Assembly (NCBI GenBank): GCA_937918935.1
Contig: CAKZSI010000028.1
Location: 62,001-126,000, forward strand
DNA from: an uncultured Chloroflexales bacterium
GTDB taxonomy: Bacteria > Chloroflexota > Chloroflexia > Chloroflexales > Chloroflexaceae
Direction: 5' to 3'
Length of the DNA stretch: 64,000 bases
Shown: positions 1 to 8,518 of the stretch, piece by piece
Layout: every line of letters begins with the position of its first letter
Numbering within the stretch: the first letter of the stretch is position 1
Notes under the pieces: model-generated
Databases searched by the model: none
Seen by the model: the letters and a program-made list of their open reading frames with translations, nothing else
Told to the model about the DNA's origin: nothing
Program-made: the position numbers and the translations under genes

Positions 1-795
1 ACCTTGAGCGCCCTGTTGAGTCGCGCGGGCTACGTGGTAACCGCCGCGGCCACCGGCGAAGAGGCAGTCGCGCTGTTCGACCGCCAGCGCTTCGATCTCA
101 TGCTGGTTGATTTGCAGATGCCCGGGATCAACGGTATTCAGGTGGTCGAGGCCCTCCGCCAGCGTAACCTGGATACCATGGTGATCGTGCTGACCGGGCA
201 CGGTTCGCTCGAGACGGCGATCGAAGGGATGCACCAGGGCATCTTCGACTACATGTTGAAGACCAGTGATCCGGAACAGATCCTCGAGCGGGTCGCGGCA
301 GGTCTGGCCGAGCGGGCCAGGCGCCTGCGCCAGTCCGCACTGATCTCGGCGATCAGCGCGGCGGCCCAGGCGCTCACCGGTGGCGGCCCGGTGCCAGAGC
401 CGCTCGATCAACTGGTTGGTGGCGCGCAGCCCGGTCCCGCGCCGGCAACTCCGCCGGCTACGGCTTCCAGCACCCCGAATAGCGATCGCCAGTTGACCAT
501 TGGTCAGTTGCAACTCGACACCTGGCACCAGACGGCCACCCTCGGCGGTCGCTCGCTCAACCTTACCCCGACGGAGTTCCGCCTCCTGCTGTGTCTGGCC
601 GAGCACGCCGGTCAGATGCTCTCGTACACCCAACTGGTCCGTTGCGCCCAGGGTTACGAGGCCAGCGATATGGAAGCGGGCGAGTTGATCAAGCCCCATA
701 TCCATCACCTGCGCCAGAAAATCGAGCCTGATCCGAGCACGCCCCGCTATCTGCTCAACGTGCGCGGCAAGGGTTACATTCTGCAGATTGACTGA
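1..795 (+). CDS. OmpR/PhoB-type response regulator (5' end cut by window edge)
   Basis: The reading frame is open from the first base, so the true start and the N-terminal acidic pocket lie to the left. What remains is most of a receiver domain followed by a winged-helix DNA-binding domain. Counting from the first in-frame TTG, the phospho-acceptor is D36 in MLVDLQMPG, the conserved Thr is T64 in VLTGHG and the conserved Lys is K86 in YMLKTSD. A roughly 60-residue Pro/Ala-rich linker leads to the C-terminal domain (about 164-263) with TPTEFRLL, LRQKIEPDP and VRGKGY, typical of the OmpR/PhoB effector. It should act as a phosphorylation-controlled transcription factor; the partner histidine kinase is not in view. 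SufE starts 3 nt after its stop, so the two are probably co-transcribed. Confidence 0.93.
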   Translation, partial: TLSALLSRAGYVVTAAATGEEAVALFDRQRFDLMLVDLQMPGINGIQVVEALRQRNLDTMVIVLTGHGSLETAIEGMHQGIFDYMLKTSDPEQILERVAAGLAERARRLRQSALISAISAAAQALTGGGPVPEPLDQLVGGAQPGPAPATPPATASSTPNSDRQLTIGQLQLDTWHQTATLGGRSLNLTPTEFRLLLCLAEHAGQMLSYTQLVRCAQGYEASDMEAGELIKPHIHHLRQKIEPDPSTPRYLLNVRGKGYILQID

Positions 796-798
796 GCT

Positions 799-1230
799 AT
801 GAGCGACACCAGTGCCATTCCGCCGCGTCTCCAGGCGATTATCGAAGAGTTCAAGGGCTGCGACCGGAACGAGAAGCTCGAGTTGATGCTCGAGTATGCC
901 GACCGGCTGCCGCCGCTGCCCGAGCACTTACGCGGGCGGGCGGGCATGGAGCAGGTCGATGAGTGCGCCAGTCCCGTGTTCCTCCACACTGAACGCCAGG
1001 GTGAAGGGTTGGTGTTTCACTTCGATGTGCCCCCCGAGGCCCCCACGACCCGCGGCTATGCCTCCCTGCTCGCCGAAGGGCTGCGCGGCGCCACCCCCGC
1101 CGAGGTGCTGGCCGTGCCGGCCAATTTTTTCGTCGAGATGGGCCTGCACCAGATCCTCAGTCCCCAGCGACTCAACGGCATCAGCGCCATCCTGGCCTAC
1201 ATGAAGCGTCAGGCCCTGGCGTTCATGTAG
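799..1230 (+). CDS. sufE: SufE-family sulfur acceptor for Fe-S cluster assembly
   Basis: A 143-residue protein with the SufE fold signature: an N-terminal helix (RLQAIIEEFKGCDRNEKLE), LEYADRLPPLPEHLR, and the loop QVDECASPV holding C56, which matches the Cys that accepts persulfide from SufS. The C-terminal half (LRGATPAEVLAVPANFF, LSPQRLNGISAIL) is also characteristic. In the family, SufE takes sulfur from the cysteine desulfurase SufS and passes it to the SufBCD scaffold in the cytoplasm. No suf gene is adjacent; it sits 3 nt behind a response regulator gene, an unusual neighbour. C21 is a second cysteine of unknown importance. Confidence 0.92.
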   Translation: MSDTSAIPPRLQAIIEEFKGCDRNEKLELMLEYADRLPPLPEHLRGRAGMEQVDECASPVFLHTERQGEGLVFHFDVPPEAPTTRGYASLLAEGLRGATPAEVLAVPANFFVEMGLHQILSPQRLNGISAILAYMKRQALAFM

Positions 1231-1621
1231 GAACGTCGGGGCGGGTTGGAAAGGGTCATGCCCTGACCCTGCGTTCCCTCCCACAGGCTCGCCGCGCCCT
1301 CCGTCCGAGCTTCGTTGTCGGGTTGCGCTCGTTGTTGGGCCGAGGCATTGGCAGCGCCAGTGCTTCGGCCTTACCGGGCGAGCGCCGACCCCATCCCATG
1401 CGCCCGGACGGGTTACGTGGCTCTGTAGCCGTTCCTTACCGCGGCGTTGCGGGTTGTTTTCTCGCCGCACCCCCTTCGCCTGCTACAAAGAGATGGGTCT
1501 TGCGCGCCCGGCGCCCCTTAATAGCCTGTCTGGACGCCTCCTTCGGGAGGGGCCGGGCGGGCGAGGAGCTCCCAGAATGCCATCGGCTGCCCCGGGTTAT
1601 CTGGATGGGCGCTCAGGATAT
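1231..1621. other. Intergenic region without a convincing gene
   Basis: A small inverted repeat (GGGTCA at 1253-1258, TGACCC at 1264-1269) follows sufE and lacks a T-tract, so it is at best a weak or Rho-assisted terminator. The rest is GC-rich with open frames on both strands, none of which has a ribosome binding site or recognisable protein. I see no RNA gene here. Confidence 0.5.
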
Positions 1622-1690
1622 TGTGCAATATAATGCACAGCAAATGCGCAGAAACTACTGCTTGACGCAGCGCGGCATAGCCGCTATGAT
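1622..1690 (+). promoter_or_regulatory. Strong sigma70-type promoter with upstream palindromic operator
   Basis: TTGACG at 1662-1667 and TATGAT at 1685-1690 are separated by exactly 17 nt, a near-consensus promoter. A perfect inverted repeat, TGTGCA (1622-1627) and TGCACA (1634-1639) around ATATAA, lies 22 nt upstream of the -35 box, where activators or repressors commonly bind. Transcription would begin near 1697 and run into the short frame at 1729. This is read from sequence only. Confidence 0.65.
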
Positions 1691-1728
1691 GGCTTTGTGA
1701 GAGAAGACACGAGCATAGCGAGCGACCT

Positions 1729-1920
1729 ATGATCGTTCACCTTTTCCCTGAACCTGCCCCACACCGCCACCCCTGCCGGCGCCTCTGTTCGTTCGCCCCC
1801 GCCTCGCTGCATGTCTACCGGCGCGCGCTCATTCGCCGCATCGGGTTGCCAGCGGCCAACCGGCCTGCCGCCGTGCTCGACGCCGTCGCGCGCGCGTTGC
1901 TGCAGGCCCGCGTGTCGTAA
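1729..1920 (+). CDS. Possible 63-residue Arg/Pro-rich small protein, unrecognised
   Basis: The frame starts 39 nt after the -10 box of a very good promoter and uses G or C in the third position of most codons, as the real genes here do. The product is basic, with several His and Cys residues near the N-terminus (PHRHPCRRLC) and an amphipathic-looking C-terminus (AAVLDAVARALLQ). I recognise no family and see no clear ribosome binding site. It could equally be the 5' part of a non-coding transcript. I list it because the promoter needs a product. Confidence 0.3.
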   Translation: MIVHLFPEPAPHRHPCRRLCSFAPASLHVYRRALIRRIGLPAANRPAAVLDAVARALLQARVS

Positions 1921-1994
1921 CGCCACCCGGTTGCCGAGTCTGTGCTCCTGGAGGCAGGAGTAGGGGTGAAACCCGGTTTCCCCGTATTTCGAGG

Positions 1995-3146
1995 TCAGGG
2001 GCGCGCCATGGCACGCCCCTGACATGCTGTTACAACCACCATCTCAGCCGAAATGGCATGCATGCACTCCGGACCGGTGGTGCCCCGTGGGCAGCGATTG
2101 ATGCTATGGCACGGGCTGCAGACCAACCCGGCCCGCAACACCCGATGGCGCCCCGGGTCGCCCCACGGCCCAAACCGCCCCGGATCGGTAGGGCCAAAGA
2201 GGTGCACCGTCGGCGCCCCCTGGCTCACGGCAAGATGCAACGGCCCGCTATCAACCCCCAGCACCAGGTCGGCCCGCGCGAAGAGGGCCGCCAGTTCGCC
2301 GATACGGGTCGCGCCCACCAGTTCCAGCGGTTGATGGCGCATGGCGCTGGCTACCTGGCGCACCAGGCCCTCCTCCCCGGGGCCGCCGGTCAGCAGCACC
2401 CGCGCGCCGGGGCGCGCCGCCAGGGTGTCACCCACGACTGCCCAGCGTTCAGCCGGCCAGAGCTTGGTCACTCCTCCGCTCCCTGGATGGATAATCGCCA
2501 GACGTTCGGTGGGAGCAAGGTGGGCCGCGATCCAGGCGTCGGCCCAGGCCCGTTCGGCGGGGGTGGGCGCGAAACGCAGCGGCGGGGTTCCAGGATAAGC
2601 GGGTAGCGTCACACCGGTGAGCCGGGCCACCACGTCGAGCGATTGCCGGGTCACGTGTTTGTGCCCTTCGAAGGGCAGCGCCTCGCTGAGCAGCGGCGCG
2701 CACAGGGGACAGGCATGGCCGATGCGCCGGGGGATACCCGCCAGCAGCGCCAGCAGCGCCCCCCACCAGTGATCGTCGCGGAGGATCAACGCGGCGTCGT
2801 AGCCTTCGCGGCGCAGCAACGCCGCGTAACGCAGCAGCATCAGGTAAGGTTGCAGGGGGTTGGGCCGGCGCGCGGTGTCGCGTTCAAAGCCGGGAAAGGG
2901 CAATTCACCCAGTGTATCCACCTCGGGGAGACCCTGCCACATCCGCCGGGACCAGGGGCCGACCAGGGCGCCGATGTGGGCCTCGGGCAGCGCAGTGCGG
3001 AGGGCCTGAAGGGCCGGTGTCGCCAGCAGCAGGTCGCCGAGGTGGTCAGGCTTGATCACTAACACACGGCGCGGCAGGCCAGGGTTGGCTCGTCGCGTCC
3101 ATGGCCGCGCAAGGAGCGCCAGCAGGCGCAGGAAGATCAGCTTCAT
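1995..3146 (-). CDS. Glycosyltransferase family 9 (heptosyltransferase-like)
   Basis: A 383-residue cytoplasmic GT-B enzyme of the ADP-heptose:LPS heptosyltransferase type. The N-terminal Rossmann half begins at about residue 28 with VLVIKPDHLGDLLLATPAL, the family hallmark. The C-terminal half has the nucleotide-sugar site IHPGSGGVTKLWP and GVDSGPLHLAVSQGAP, then GPTDPGRFGPWG. Because Chloroflexales lack classical LPS, the acceptor is probably another surface polysaccharide or glycoconjugate (inference). On this strand the CpXC gene lies directly upstream; the two seem to have been 6 nt apart before a 160-bp element inserted between them. The ATG has no good Shine-Dalgarno, consistent with former translational coupling. 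Confidence 0.9.
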   Translation of the reverse strand: MKLIFLRLLALLARPWTRRANPGLPRRVLVIKPDHLGDLLLATPALQALRTALPEAHIGALVGPWSRRMWQGLPEVDTLGELPFPGFERDTARRPNPLQPYLMLLRYAALLRREGYDAALILRDDHWWGALLALLAGIPRRIGHACPLCAPLLSEALPFEGHKHVTRQSLDVVARLTGVTLPAYPGTPPLRFAPTPAERAWADAWIAAHLAPTERLAIIHPGSGGVTKLWPAERWAVVGDTLAARPGARVLLTGGPGEEGLVRQVASAMRHQPLELVGATRIGELAALFARADLVLGVDSGPLHLAVSQGAPTVHLFGPTDPGRFGPWGDPGRHRVLRAGLVCSPCHSINRCPRGTTGPECMHAISAEMVVVTACQGRAMARP

Positions 3147-3149
3147 ACC

Positions 3150-3329
3150 CGCTTAGAACCAATACGGTTCACATACGCGCGTTGCTCCCTCCCAACCCTC
3201 TCCCGCCGGGGAAGGAACCGCGCTCCTCCCCCCAGCGGGGGGAGGCTGGGAGGGGGGCCCCCCAATGGGGGTTGGGAGGGGGGCCGTGCCGTGAGCCTTG
3301 TCGTATTTGCAAGGTATTGCGCTTAGAAC
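3150..3329. mobile_element. MITE-like element with 18-bp TIRs and 10-bp target duplication
   Basis: The element proper is 3160-3319 (160 bp). Its left end CAATACGGTTCACATACG (3160-3177) and right end CGTATTTGCAAGGTATTG (3302-3319) are imperfect inverted repeats (14 of 18 positions). Outside them lies a perfect direct repeat, CGCTTAGAAC, at 3150-3159 and 3320-3329, which is what a target-site duplication looks like. The interior is a GC-rich, self-complementary string of C and G runs with no reading frame. Removing the element and one repeat restores a 6-nt spacing between the CpXC stop codon (inside the right repeat) and the GT9 start codon. Confidence 0.8.
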
Positions 3330-4630
3330 AGCATCGCCCCGGCCTCGCGGGCGAGTTGCCGCAGGCGTTCGGCCCCCGCGGAGTTGGCGCGCCGCTCTTC
3401 CTGGGTGGCCAGTTCATTGAGCTTCTTAACGAGCTCGGGCGTGATTTTCGCCACGTTCTTGCGGAGCAGGGCCGTGGCTTCCTTCGGCGTCTCAGCGAGG
3501 AGCAGTTCGTTGATGAAACGCTCTTCGGGGGAGAGCCGGCTCTGAATGATCTCAACTGCCGCTGCGGCGAGTTGTTCCAGACGCCGCGCCAGGTCCTCGC
3601 GTCCGGAGCGCTGGGCGGCTGCGGCATTGGCCGAGAGGGCGATCAAGAATCCATCGTCCACCTGGTCGGCCCGGGCGTGGAGCGCAGCGAGCGGGTCGGG
3701 CGCTTCGAGCACCTCGGCGAGCAGGGCGTTGCCCGCCTCGAACAGCGCCTGCGCCTCGCGGTCCAGTTCCTCCACCAGGGCCAGGATGCGCGCGCGGCGC
3801 CCGGTCAGGCGGTCAGCCTCCTCGGTCTGTCCGGCGGCCTGCGCCGCCTCGATGCGCTCCGTCCATGCCTGGAAGAAGCCATAGTCAATCACCGGCCGCA
3901 ATTCGGTCACGGCCTCTTCAAGCTGATCATCGGGAACGCTCAGCAGCCGTTCGAGGGCCTGGCGCACCTCTTCGGCGCCGGCCTCGGCCCCGGCTTCGCC
4001 CACCAGTTCGTTGAGGCGTTCATGCACCTCGAGCAGTAACTCACGCGAATCAGCCTGCGAGTCGGGCACAGCTTGAATGAACGCTTCGAGAGTGGCGAAG
4101 AACTCCGGGGTCAACTCGGCGCGACGTTCGGCAACCAGGGCGTTGAAACGCTCTTCATCCTTCACGACGGTGGCCAGTTCGCTGATCAGATCGACGTAGG
4201 CCCGCTGGCGTTCCAGGGTCTCACGGCTGACGCCATCGGCTTCGAGAATGGCATCGAGCAGCGAAGGCAGCGTGAGGAAGCGACGCGGGGCCAGCAGGTA
4301 GGCCCGCGGAGCATCGGCCGGCAGCGAGCGGATCAAGAAACTGGTCGCCTCGCCGATGAAGCGCTCTTGCTCCTCCGGGCGGGCGTTCAATTCCTGGGGA
4401 AAGTAGACCAGGCAGAGTTGCTTGCGCGCGTCGTGGTAGATCAACGGCGCGCCGAGCATAGCCCCCGTGCCACAGTTCGGACAGACGGCCACGTTAAGCT
4501 GGCCGCTGAGCAGGGCTACCTTGAGGGCAGGCTGATCGGTGGCGTCGACCAGGGTGTAGATATTCGCGCGAAAGGGGGTGCCACAGGCGGGGCAGGTGAT
4601 CTGAACGGGCTGAGGGGCAACGGCAGGCAT
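3323..4630 (-). CDS. CpXC-domain protein, mostly helical, function unknown
   Basis: The first third carries a CpXC-type zinc-ribbon domain: paired knuckles ITCPACGTPF and VAVCPNCGTG within the first 65 residues, followed by LCLVYFPQ. The remaining ~300 residues are charged and helical, with repeated ERFI/LLLAE segments near the C-terminus. I chose the ATG at 4630 (435 aa) rather than a longer frame to 4678 because GGGAGAG sits 5-6 nt upstream and the protein then starts MPAVAPQPVQITCPACG. CpXC proteins are common in Chloroflexota and Firmicutes but have no assigned biochemistry. Its stop codon lies inside the right target duplication of the adjacent MITE. Confidence 0.82.
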   Translation of the reverse strand: MPAVAPQPVQITCPACGTPFRANIYTLVDATDQPALKVALLSGQLNVAVCPNCGTGAMLGAPLIYHDARKQLCLVYFPQELNARPEEQERFIGEATSFLIRSLPADAPRAYLLAPRRFLTLPSLLDAILEADGVSRETLERQRAYVDLISELATVVKDEERFNALVAERRAELTPEFFATLEAFIQAVPDSQADSRELLLEVHERLNELVGEAGAEAGAEEVRQALERLLSVPDDQLEEAVTELRPVIDYGFFQAWTERIEAAQAAGQTEEADRLTGRRARILALVEELDREAQALFEAGNALLAEVLEAPDPLAALHARADQVDDGFLIALSANAAAAQRSGREDLARRLEQLAAAAVEIIQSRLSPEERFINELLLAETPKEATALLRKNVAKITPELVKKLNELATQEERRANSAGAERLRQLAREAGAMLF

Positions 4631-4922
4631 ACACTCTCTCCCTGAGGCGAAGGGCAGCAGGCAGACCGCTCCACTCACTGGCCCCGCATATGCTTCTACG
4701 GCCAGAGGCGCGGGAAAATCCGGTTTCCCGGCACCACTTCAACTGGCGATATTCACATCCGCAACGCTGTGGTGATTATAACAAACCCTTTGTGATCGTG
4801 TGCAGAGCTTTCATCGTCTCCAGGGCCGATGCTAACATGTGTCGCCGGTGAGGGATTGCGGTATGCCCCGCGGACTCTGCACCAACCCTGGCAACCCGGC
4901 CAACCTCACAAAACGGGAGGGG
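4631..4922. other. Intergenic region with a type-B palindrome
   Basis: It holds one member of the dispersed GGGAAA-n-TTTCCC palindrome family (about 4711-4729). The remainder looks non-coding. It probably carries the promoter of the CpXC gene, but I cannot identify a convincing -35/-10 pair. Confidence 0.45.
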
Positions 4923-5552
4923 CTATCTGGCGCGGCCGATGACCGCGTAGAGCGGATCGCTGAGCCAGCGGCGCGGCGAGCGGTCAAGGAAGCGAATGTC
5001 GGTGAAACATTCGGCCAGTTGAAAATAGCGTTGCACCAACTGGCCGTGTTGCCGGTCGCCGGTCGAAACCCAGATCCGCACCGCCTTGCTGGGGAAACAC
5101 CGGTTCGAGAAGGTGACGATGAATGGCGCGCCGGGGTGCAGCACACGCCCCACCTCGGCGAAGACGGCGACCGGATGGACCAGGTATTGCACCGAGACGG
5201 TACAGGCGGCCCCGTCGAACGAGGCATCGGCAAAGGGCAGCGTGGGGTTCTGGTTCAGGTCATGAACCAGGTATTCGTCAAGTTGCGGGTTGAGCCGCAG
5301 TTCCTCGGCGTTCAACCCCAGACCCACCACACGGTCGTAGCGCACCTCTGGCGGGAGATGGCTAACATAGCTGCTCATCAGGTCGAGGATGCGGCCCCCT
5401 GGGGGCAGTTCCTCGCGGAACAACCGGGTCACAGCGGCGCAGGCGGCCTCATCAATATGCGCCGTCAGCCGGGGATAGGTGTAAAAGAGGCGATCATCGC
5501 TCTCATCGTAGCGCACAAAATAACTTCGGGGAAGCTGATTCTCCCGGCGCAC
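4923..5552 (-). CDS. Class I SAM-dependent methyltransferase
   Basis: A 209-residue protein with a methyltransferase-11-like core. Motif I is degenerate (GGRILDLMSSYVSHLP, Asp in DLM), motif II is VVGLGLNAEEL, motif IV is LPFADASFDGAACTVSVQYL, and post-motif GRVLHPGAPFIVTFSNRCF closes the fold. The substrate cannot be inferred. The N-terminus (RRENQLPRSYFVRYDESDDRLFYTYPR) fits a conserved cyanobacterial/Chloroflexi subgroup of small-molecule methyltransferases. It stands alone between two intergenic regions, transcribed toward the CpXC gene. Confidence 0.85.
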   Translation of the reverse strand: MRRENQLPRSYFVRYDESDDRLFYTYPRLTAHIDEAACAAVTRLFREELPPGGRILDLMSSYVSHLPPEVRYDRVVGLGLNAEELRLNPQLDEYLVHDLNQNPTLPFADASFDGAACTVSVQYLVHPVAVFAEVGRVLHPGAPFIVTFSNRCFPSKAVRIWVSTGDRQHGQLVQRYFQLAECFTDIRFLDRSPRRWLSDPLYAVIGRAR

Positions 5553-5925
5553 GGCATCTCCTTAGTACGGTTCCAGGCAACTCTTCGGGCGTCAGCACGA
5601 CCTCGACTGGACTGACAGGAGCATCTGGGATAGCGAAGCCCTCCCAGAAACGGTCTTCCTCAATCAGTCGTGTGCGGGAGCTTGCCGGAGGCGCCGCCCA
5701 TGGCGGCGTGATGTGGCAAGAATCCTGTTATAGTATAGGCCGACTTTCGATCGCGACGCAAGGGAGGCTCCACTATCAGGCAGGGCGTAGGCAACGTCGC
5801 CTGGTGCGCCGGAAGCGCACCCCCGCCAATCACCCGCTCCGTCAATGGGCCGGGGCGTGAGGAAACCCGGTTTTCCCGAAACCTTAGCCGCTTCGCGGCG
5901 TCAGAGCAATGAGGCGAGAAAGCGT
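5553..5925. other. Divergent intergenic region with -10-like box and hairpins
   Basis: TATAGT at 5729-5734 resembles a -10 box facing the oxidoreductase gene, but no good -35 is visible. A hairpin (GGTGCGC at 5803-5809, GCGCACC at 5815-5821, loop CGGAA) and a type-B palindrome (GAAACCCGGTTTTC, about 5862-5875) lie in the putative leader. No gene is seen. Confidence 0.45.
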
Positions 5926-6894
5926 ATGCGCGCAATTCGAGTTCATCAGACCGGCGGTCCAGAGGTCCTGCGTTACGAGGAGACGCCCGTTCCAGAACCC
6001 GCGCCCGACCAGTTACGCATCAAGGTGGTCGCCGCCGGGCTAAACTATATTGAGACCTACCACCGCACCGGGTTGTACAAACTGCCGCTGCCGTTCATCC
6101 CCGGCTCGGAGTTCGCCGGAATTGTGGACGCCGTCGGCGCCGAGGTGCAAGGGTGGAGCGTGGGCGACCGGGTGGCGACGGCCTCAGGTATTGGTGGCTA
6201 CGCCGAGTATGCCCTGGCGCCAGCGGCAAAGGTGGTGCGCGTCCCTGACGAGATTGACCTGAAACTCGCCGCGGCGGTGATGTTGCAGGGCGCCACCGCC
6301 CACTACCTGACCCACAGCACCTACCCGTTGAAAGCTGGCGAGACCTGTGTAGTTACGGCGGCGGCGGGGGGCGTGGGTCTGCTGCTGGTGCAAATGGCCA
6401 GTCGCCTGGGCGCGCGGGTGTTCGGGCTGGTTTCGACCGAGGCCAAGGCGGCCCTGGCCCGTGAGGCCGGCGCCCACGAGGTGATCCTGTACACCCAGGA
6501 ACGTTTTGACCAGCGCGTTCGCGAATTGACCGGCGGGCGCGGGGCGGATGTCGTCTACGACTCGGTTGGGCGGAGTACCTGGGAGCAGAGCCTCGACTGC
6601 CTGCGCCCGCGGGGCTACGCGGTCTTCTTTGGCAACGCCAGCGGCCCGGTGCCGCCGATCGAGCCCCTGCTGCTCAGCGTGAAAGGCTCGCTCTACCTCA
6701 CCCGGCCCACGCTGGCCAACTACATCGCCACCCCCGAGGAACTGGCCTGGCGCGCCGGCGATCTGTTCGCCTGGATGGCCGCGGGCGCCTTGCGGGTACA
6801 CGTGGAGCGCGAATACCCCCTGCCTGAGGCCGCCGAGGCCCACCGGGCCCTGGAGGGTCGCCAGACGACCGGGAAGGTGTTGATTGTTCCTTAG
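5926..6894 (+). CDS. NADPH:quinone oxidoreductase (zeta-crystallin-type MDR)
   Basis: A 322-residue medium-chain dehydrogenase/reductase. The N-terminal GroES-like domain ([43 protein letters not shown]) lacks the zinc ligands of alcohol dehydrogenases, as expected for quinone oxidoreductases. The Rossmann domain has [16 protein letters not shown] at about residue 145, the NADPH-binding motif, and [13 protein letters not shown]. It should reduce quinones or other electrophiles in the cytoplasm. The start at 5926 is preferred over an in-frame ATG at 5845 because GAGGCGAGA precedes it and the homologous N-terminus begins [13 protein letters not shown]. Confidence 0.92.
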   Translation: MRAIRVHQTGGPEVLRYEETPVPEPAPDQLRIKVVAAGLNYIETYHRTGLYKLPLPFIPGSEFAGIVDAVGAEVQGWSVGDRVATASGIGGYAEYALAPAAKVVRVPDEIDLKLAAAVMLQGATAHYLTHSTYPLKAGETCVVTAAAGGVGLLLVQMASRLGARVFGLVSTEAKAALAREAGAHEVILYTQERFDQRVRELTGGRGADVVYDSVGRSTWEQSLDCLRPRGYAVFFGNASGPVPPIEPLLLSVKGSLYLTRPTLANYIATPEELAWRAGDLFAWMAAGALRVHVEREYPLPEAAEAHRALEGRQTTGKVLIVP

Positions 6895-6941
6895 CGCGAT
6901 CTTGACAGGGGAGGCTCACGGGGGCGAAGCCCCTCCGAAGG

Positions 6942-6983
6942 CCCCTATCGGATGCGGCTTCAGCGTGCCGTATCCGATAGGGG
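6942..6983 (+). other. 16-bp hairpin upstream of aspartokinase
   Basis: The arm 6942-6957 (CCCCTATCGGATGCGG) pairs with 6968-6983 through 16 bp, including one G-T wobble, around a 10-nt loop. It follows a type-A palindrome (GGGGGC-gaa-GCCCCT) and ends 84 nt before the lysC start. It may end transcription of the oxidoreductase gene or form a leader structure of lysC. There is no T-tract. Confidence 0.5.
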
Positions 6984-7067
6984 GATCTTGTGGGGGCCGC
7001 ATGCCCCCAACCCTCGCCGAGACGAAGTTTTGTTACAACAGCAATCGCCATTGCATCGGGAGCGCGT

Positions 7068-8468
7068 ATGCGGGTTGTGATGAAGTTCGGCGGCACGTCG
7101 GTCGGCAGCGCCGACGCCATCCGCCAGGTGGCCAGGATCGTGGCCGAGAGCCGCCGCGAGCACGAGGTGGTGGTCGTGGTGTCGGCAATGAACGCCCCGG
7201 ATCTGCGTACAACCGACACCCTGATCGCCGCCGCGCGCGCCGCCGCCGAGGGTGACGGCGAGGCGACCGCCATGGCCGCGCCGCGGTTGCTTGACCTGCA
7301 CATGCAGGTCGCCGCCGAGCTGGTCAGCGCCGAGGAGCGCGAGGCCCTGGCCCCCGAACTGCAAGCCATGCTCGACTACATGAGCGACCTGTCGCGGAGC
7401 ATTGCAGTGCTCGGCGAATTGACCCCGCGCGCCCTCGACCTGTTCAGCGGCCTCGGCGAGCGCCTCAACGCCCGCCTGATCGCCGCTGCGCTGCGGAGCG
7501 CCGGTGTCCCGGCCCAGGCCGTGGATGCCACCGGGCTGATCATCACCGATGAACGCTACGGCGCCGCCTCGCCGCTGATGGCCGAAACCCGCGAGCGTTC
7601 ACGCGAGCGCCTCCTGCCCCTGCTGGCCGAGGGGGTCGTACCGGTCGTCACCGGCTTTATCGGCGCCACGCGGGCCGGCGTGCCCACCACCCTGGGGCGC
7701 GGCGGCTCTGACTATTCCTGCGCCATTCTCGGCGCGACCCTCGACGCCGACGAGGTCTGGTTCTGGAAAGAAGTTGACGGGGTGCTTACCACCAACCCGA
7801 AGGTAGTGCCGGAGGCCCGCACCCTGCCGCGCCTGACTTACAGCGAGATGGCCGAACTGGCCTATTACGGGGCCAATGTGCTGCATCCCAAGACGGTGCT
7901 GCCACTGGTGCAACGGCGCATTCCCATCCGCATCCGCAACACCTTCAACCCCGATCATCCCGGCACCCTGATCAGCGCCGAGGAGAGCACCGGGGCAGCC
8001 AAGGCGGTAACGGCGATCAAGGACGTGAGCCTGATCACCGTGGGCGGGCCGGGCATGCTCGGCGTCGCGGGGGTTGCCGCGCGCATCTTCGGGGCCGTGG
8101 CCCGCGCCGGGGCCAATATCCTGCTCATCTCCCAGGCCAGCAGCGAACAGAGCGTCTGTCTGGCCGTGCCGCGCGCCGAGGCCCCCGCGGCGGTAGCCGA
8201 ACTGCGCCACGAACTCGCCAGCGAGTTCTCGGCCCACGATGTTGAACACATTGATGTGCAGGACCCGGTGGTGATTGTCGCCCTGGTTGGCTCGGGCATG
8301 CGCGGCACGCCGGGGATCGCCGGGCGCCTCTTTGGCGCGATGGGCGCAGCCGGCATCAATGTCATCGCCATCGCCCAGGGCAGCACCGAGAACAACATCT
8401 CGCTCGTCGTAGCCGCAGAGGAGGGCGACCGGGCCGTGCGGGTCATTCATCAGAGCTTTGAGTTGTAA
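7068..8468 (+). CDS. lysC: Aspartate kinase
   Basis: A 466-residue monofunctional aspartokinase, the first step of the Lys/Met/Thr pathway (ATP + L-aspartate to aspartyl phosphate). KFGGTSVGSADAI opens the amino-acid kinase domain. GRGGSDYSCAILGATLDAD and FWKEVDGVLTTNP hold the nucleotide and aspartate sites, followed by AELAYYGANVLHPKT. Two C-terminal ACT-type regions (about 310-466: LITVGGPGMLGVAGVAARIF, VALVGSGMRGTPGIAGRLF, NNISLVV) indicate feedback regulation by an end-product amino acid. The ATG at 7068 has GGGAG upstream and gives the normal N-terminus MRVVMKFGG. No homoserine dehydrogenase domain is attached. Confidence 0.96.
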   Translation: MRVVMKFGGTSVGSADAIRQVARIVAESRREHEVVVVVSAMNAPDLRTTDTLIAAARAAAEGDGEATAMAAPRLLDLHMQVAAELVSAEEREALAPELQAMLDYMSDLSRSIAVLGELTPRALDLFSGLGERLNARLIAAALRSAGVPAQAVDATGLIITDERYGAASPLMAETRERSRERLLPLLAEGVVPVVTGFIGATRAGVPTTLGRGGSDYSCAILGATLDADEVWFWKEVDGVLTTNPKVVPEARTLPRLTYSEMAELAYYGANVLHPKTVLPLVQRRIPIRIRNTFNPDHPGTLISAEESTGAAKAVTAIKDVSLITVGGPGMLGVAGVAARIFGAVARAGANILLISQASSEQSVCLAVPRAEAPAAVAELRHELASEFSAHDVEHIDVQDPVVIVALVGSGMRGTPGIAGRLFGAMGAAGINVIAIAQGSTENNISLVVAAEEGDRAVRVIHQSFEL

Positions 8469-8518
8469 GTCGCAGGGGCAAACGGCTTTTCCCATCCCCC
8501 TGCCCGACGGGAGGGTCC

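Noticed and set aside
1323-1700. A 125-codon open frame downstream of sufE
   Set aside because: No ribosome binding site, no recognisable domain, and it contains the -35 and -10 boxes of a strong promoter near its end.
2058-2606. Long plus-strand frames opposite the GT9 gene
   Set aside because: They are antisense shadows produced by high GC in a real minus-strand gene with clear GT9 motifs.
3101-4039. A 312-codon plus-strand frame across the MITE and the CpXC gene
   Set aside because: It crosses the element and its target duplications and is antisense to a gene with zinc knuckles and a good ribosome binding site.
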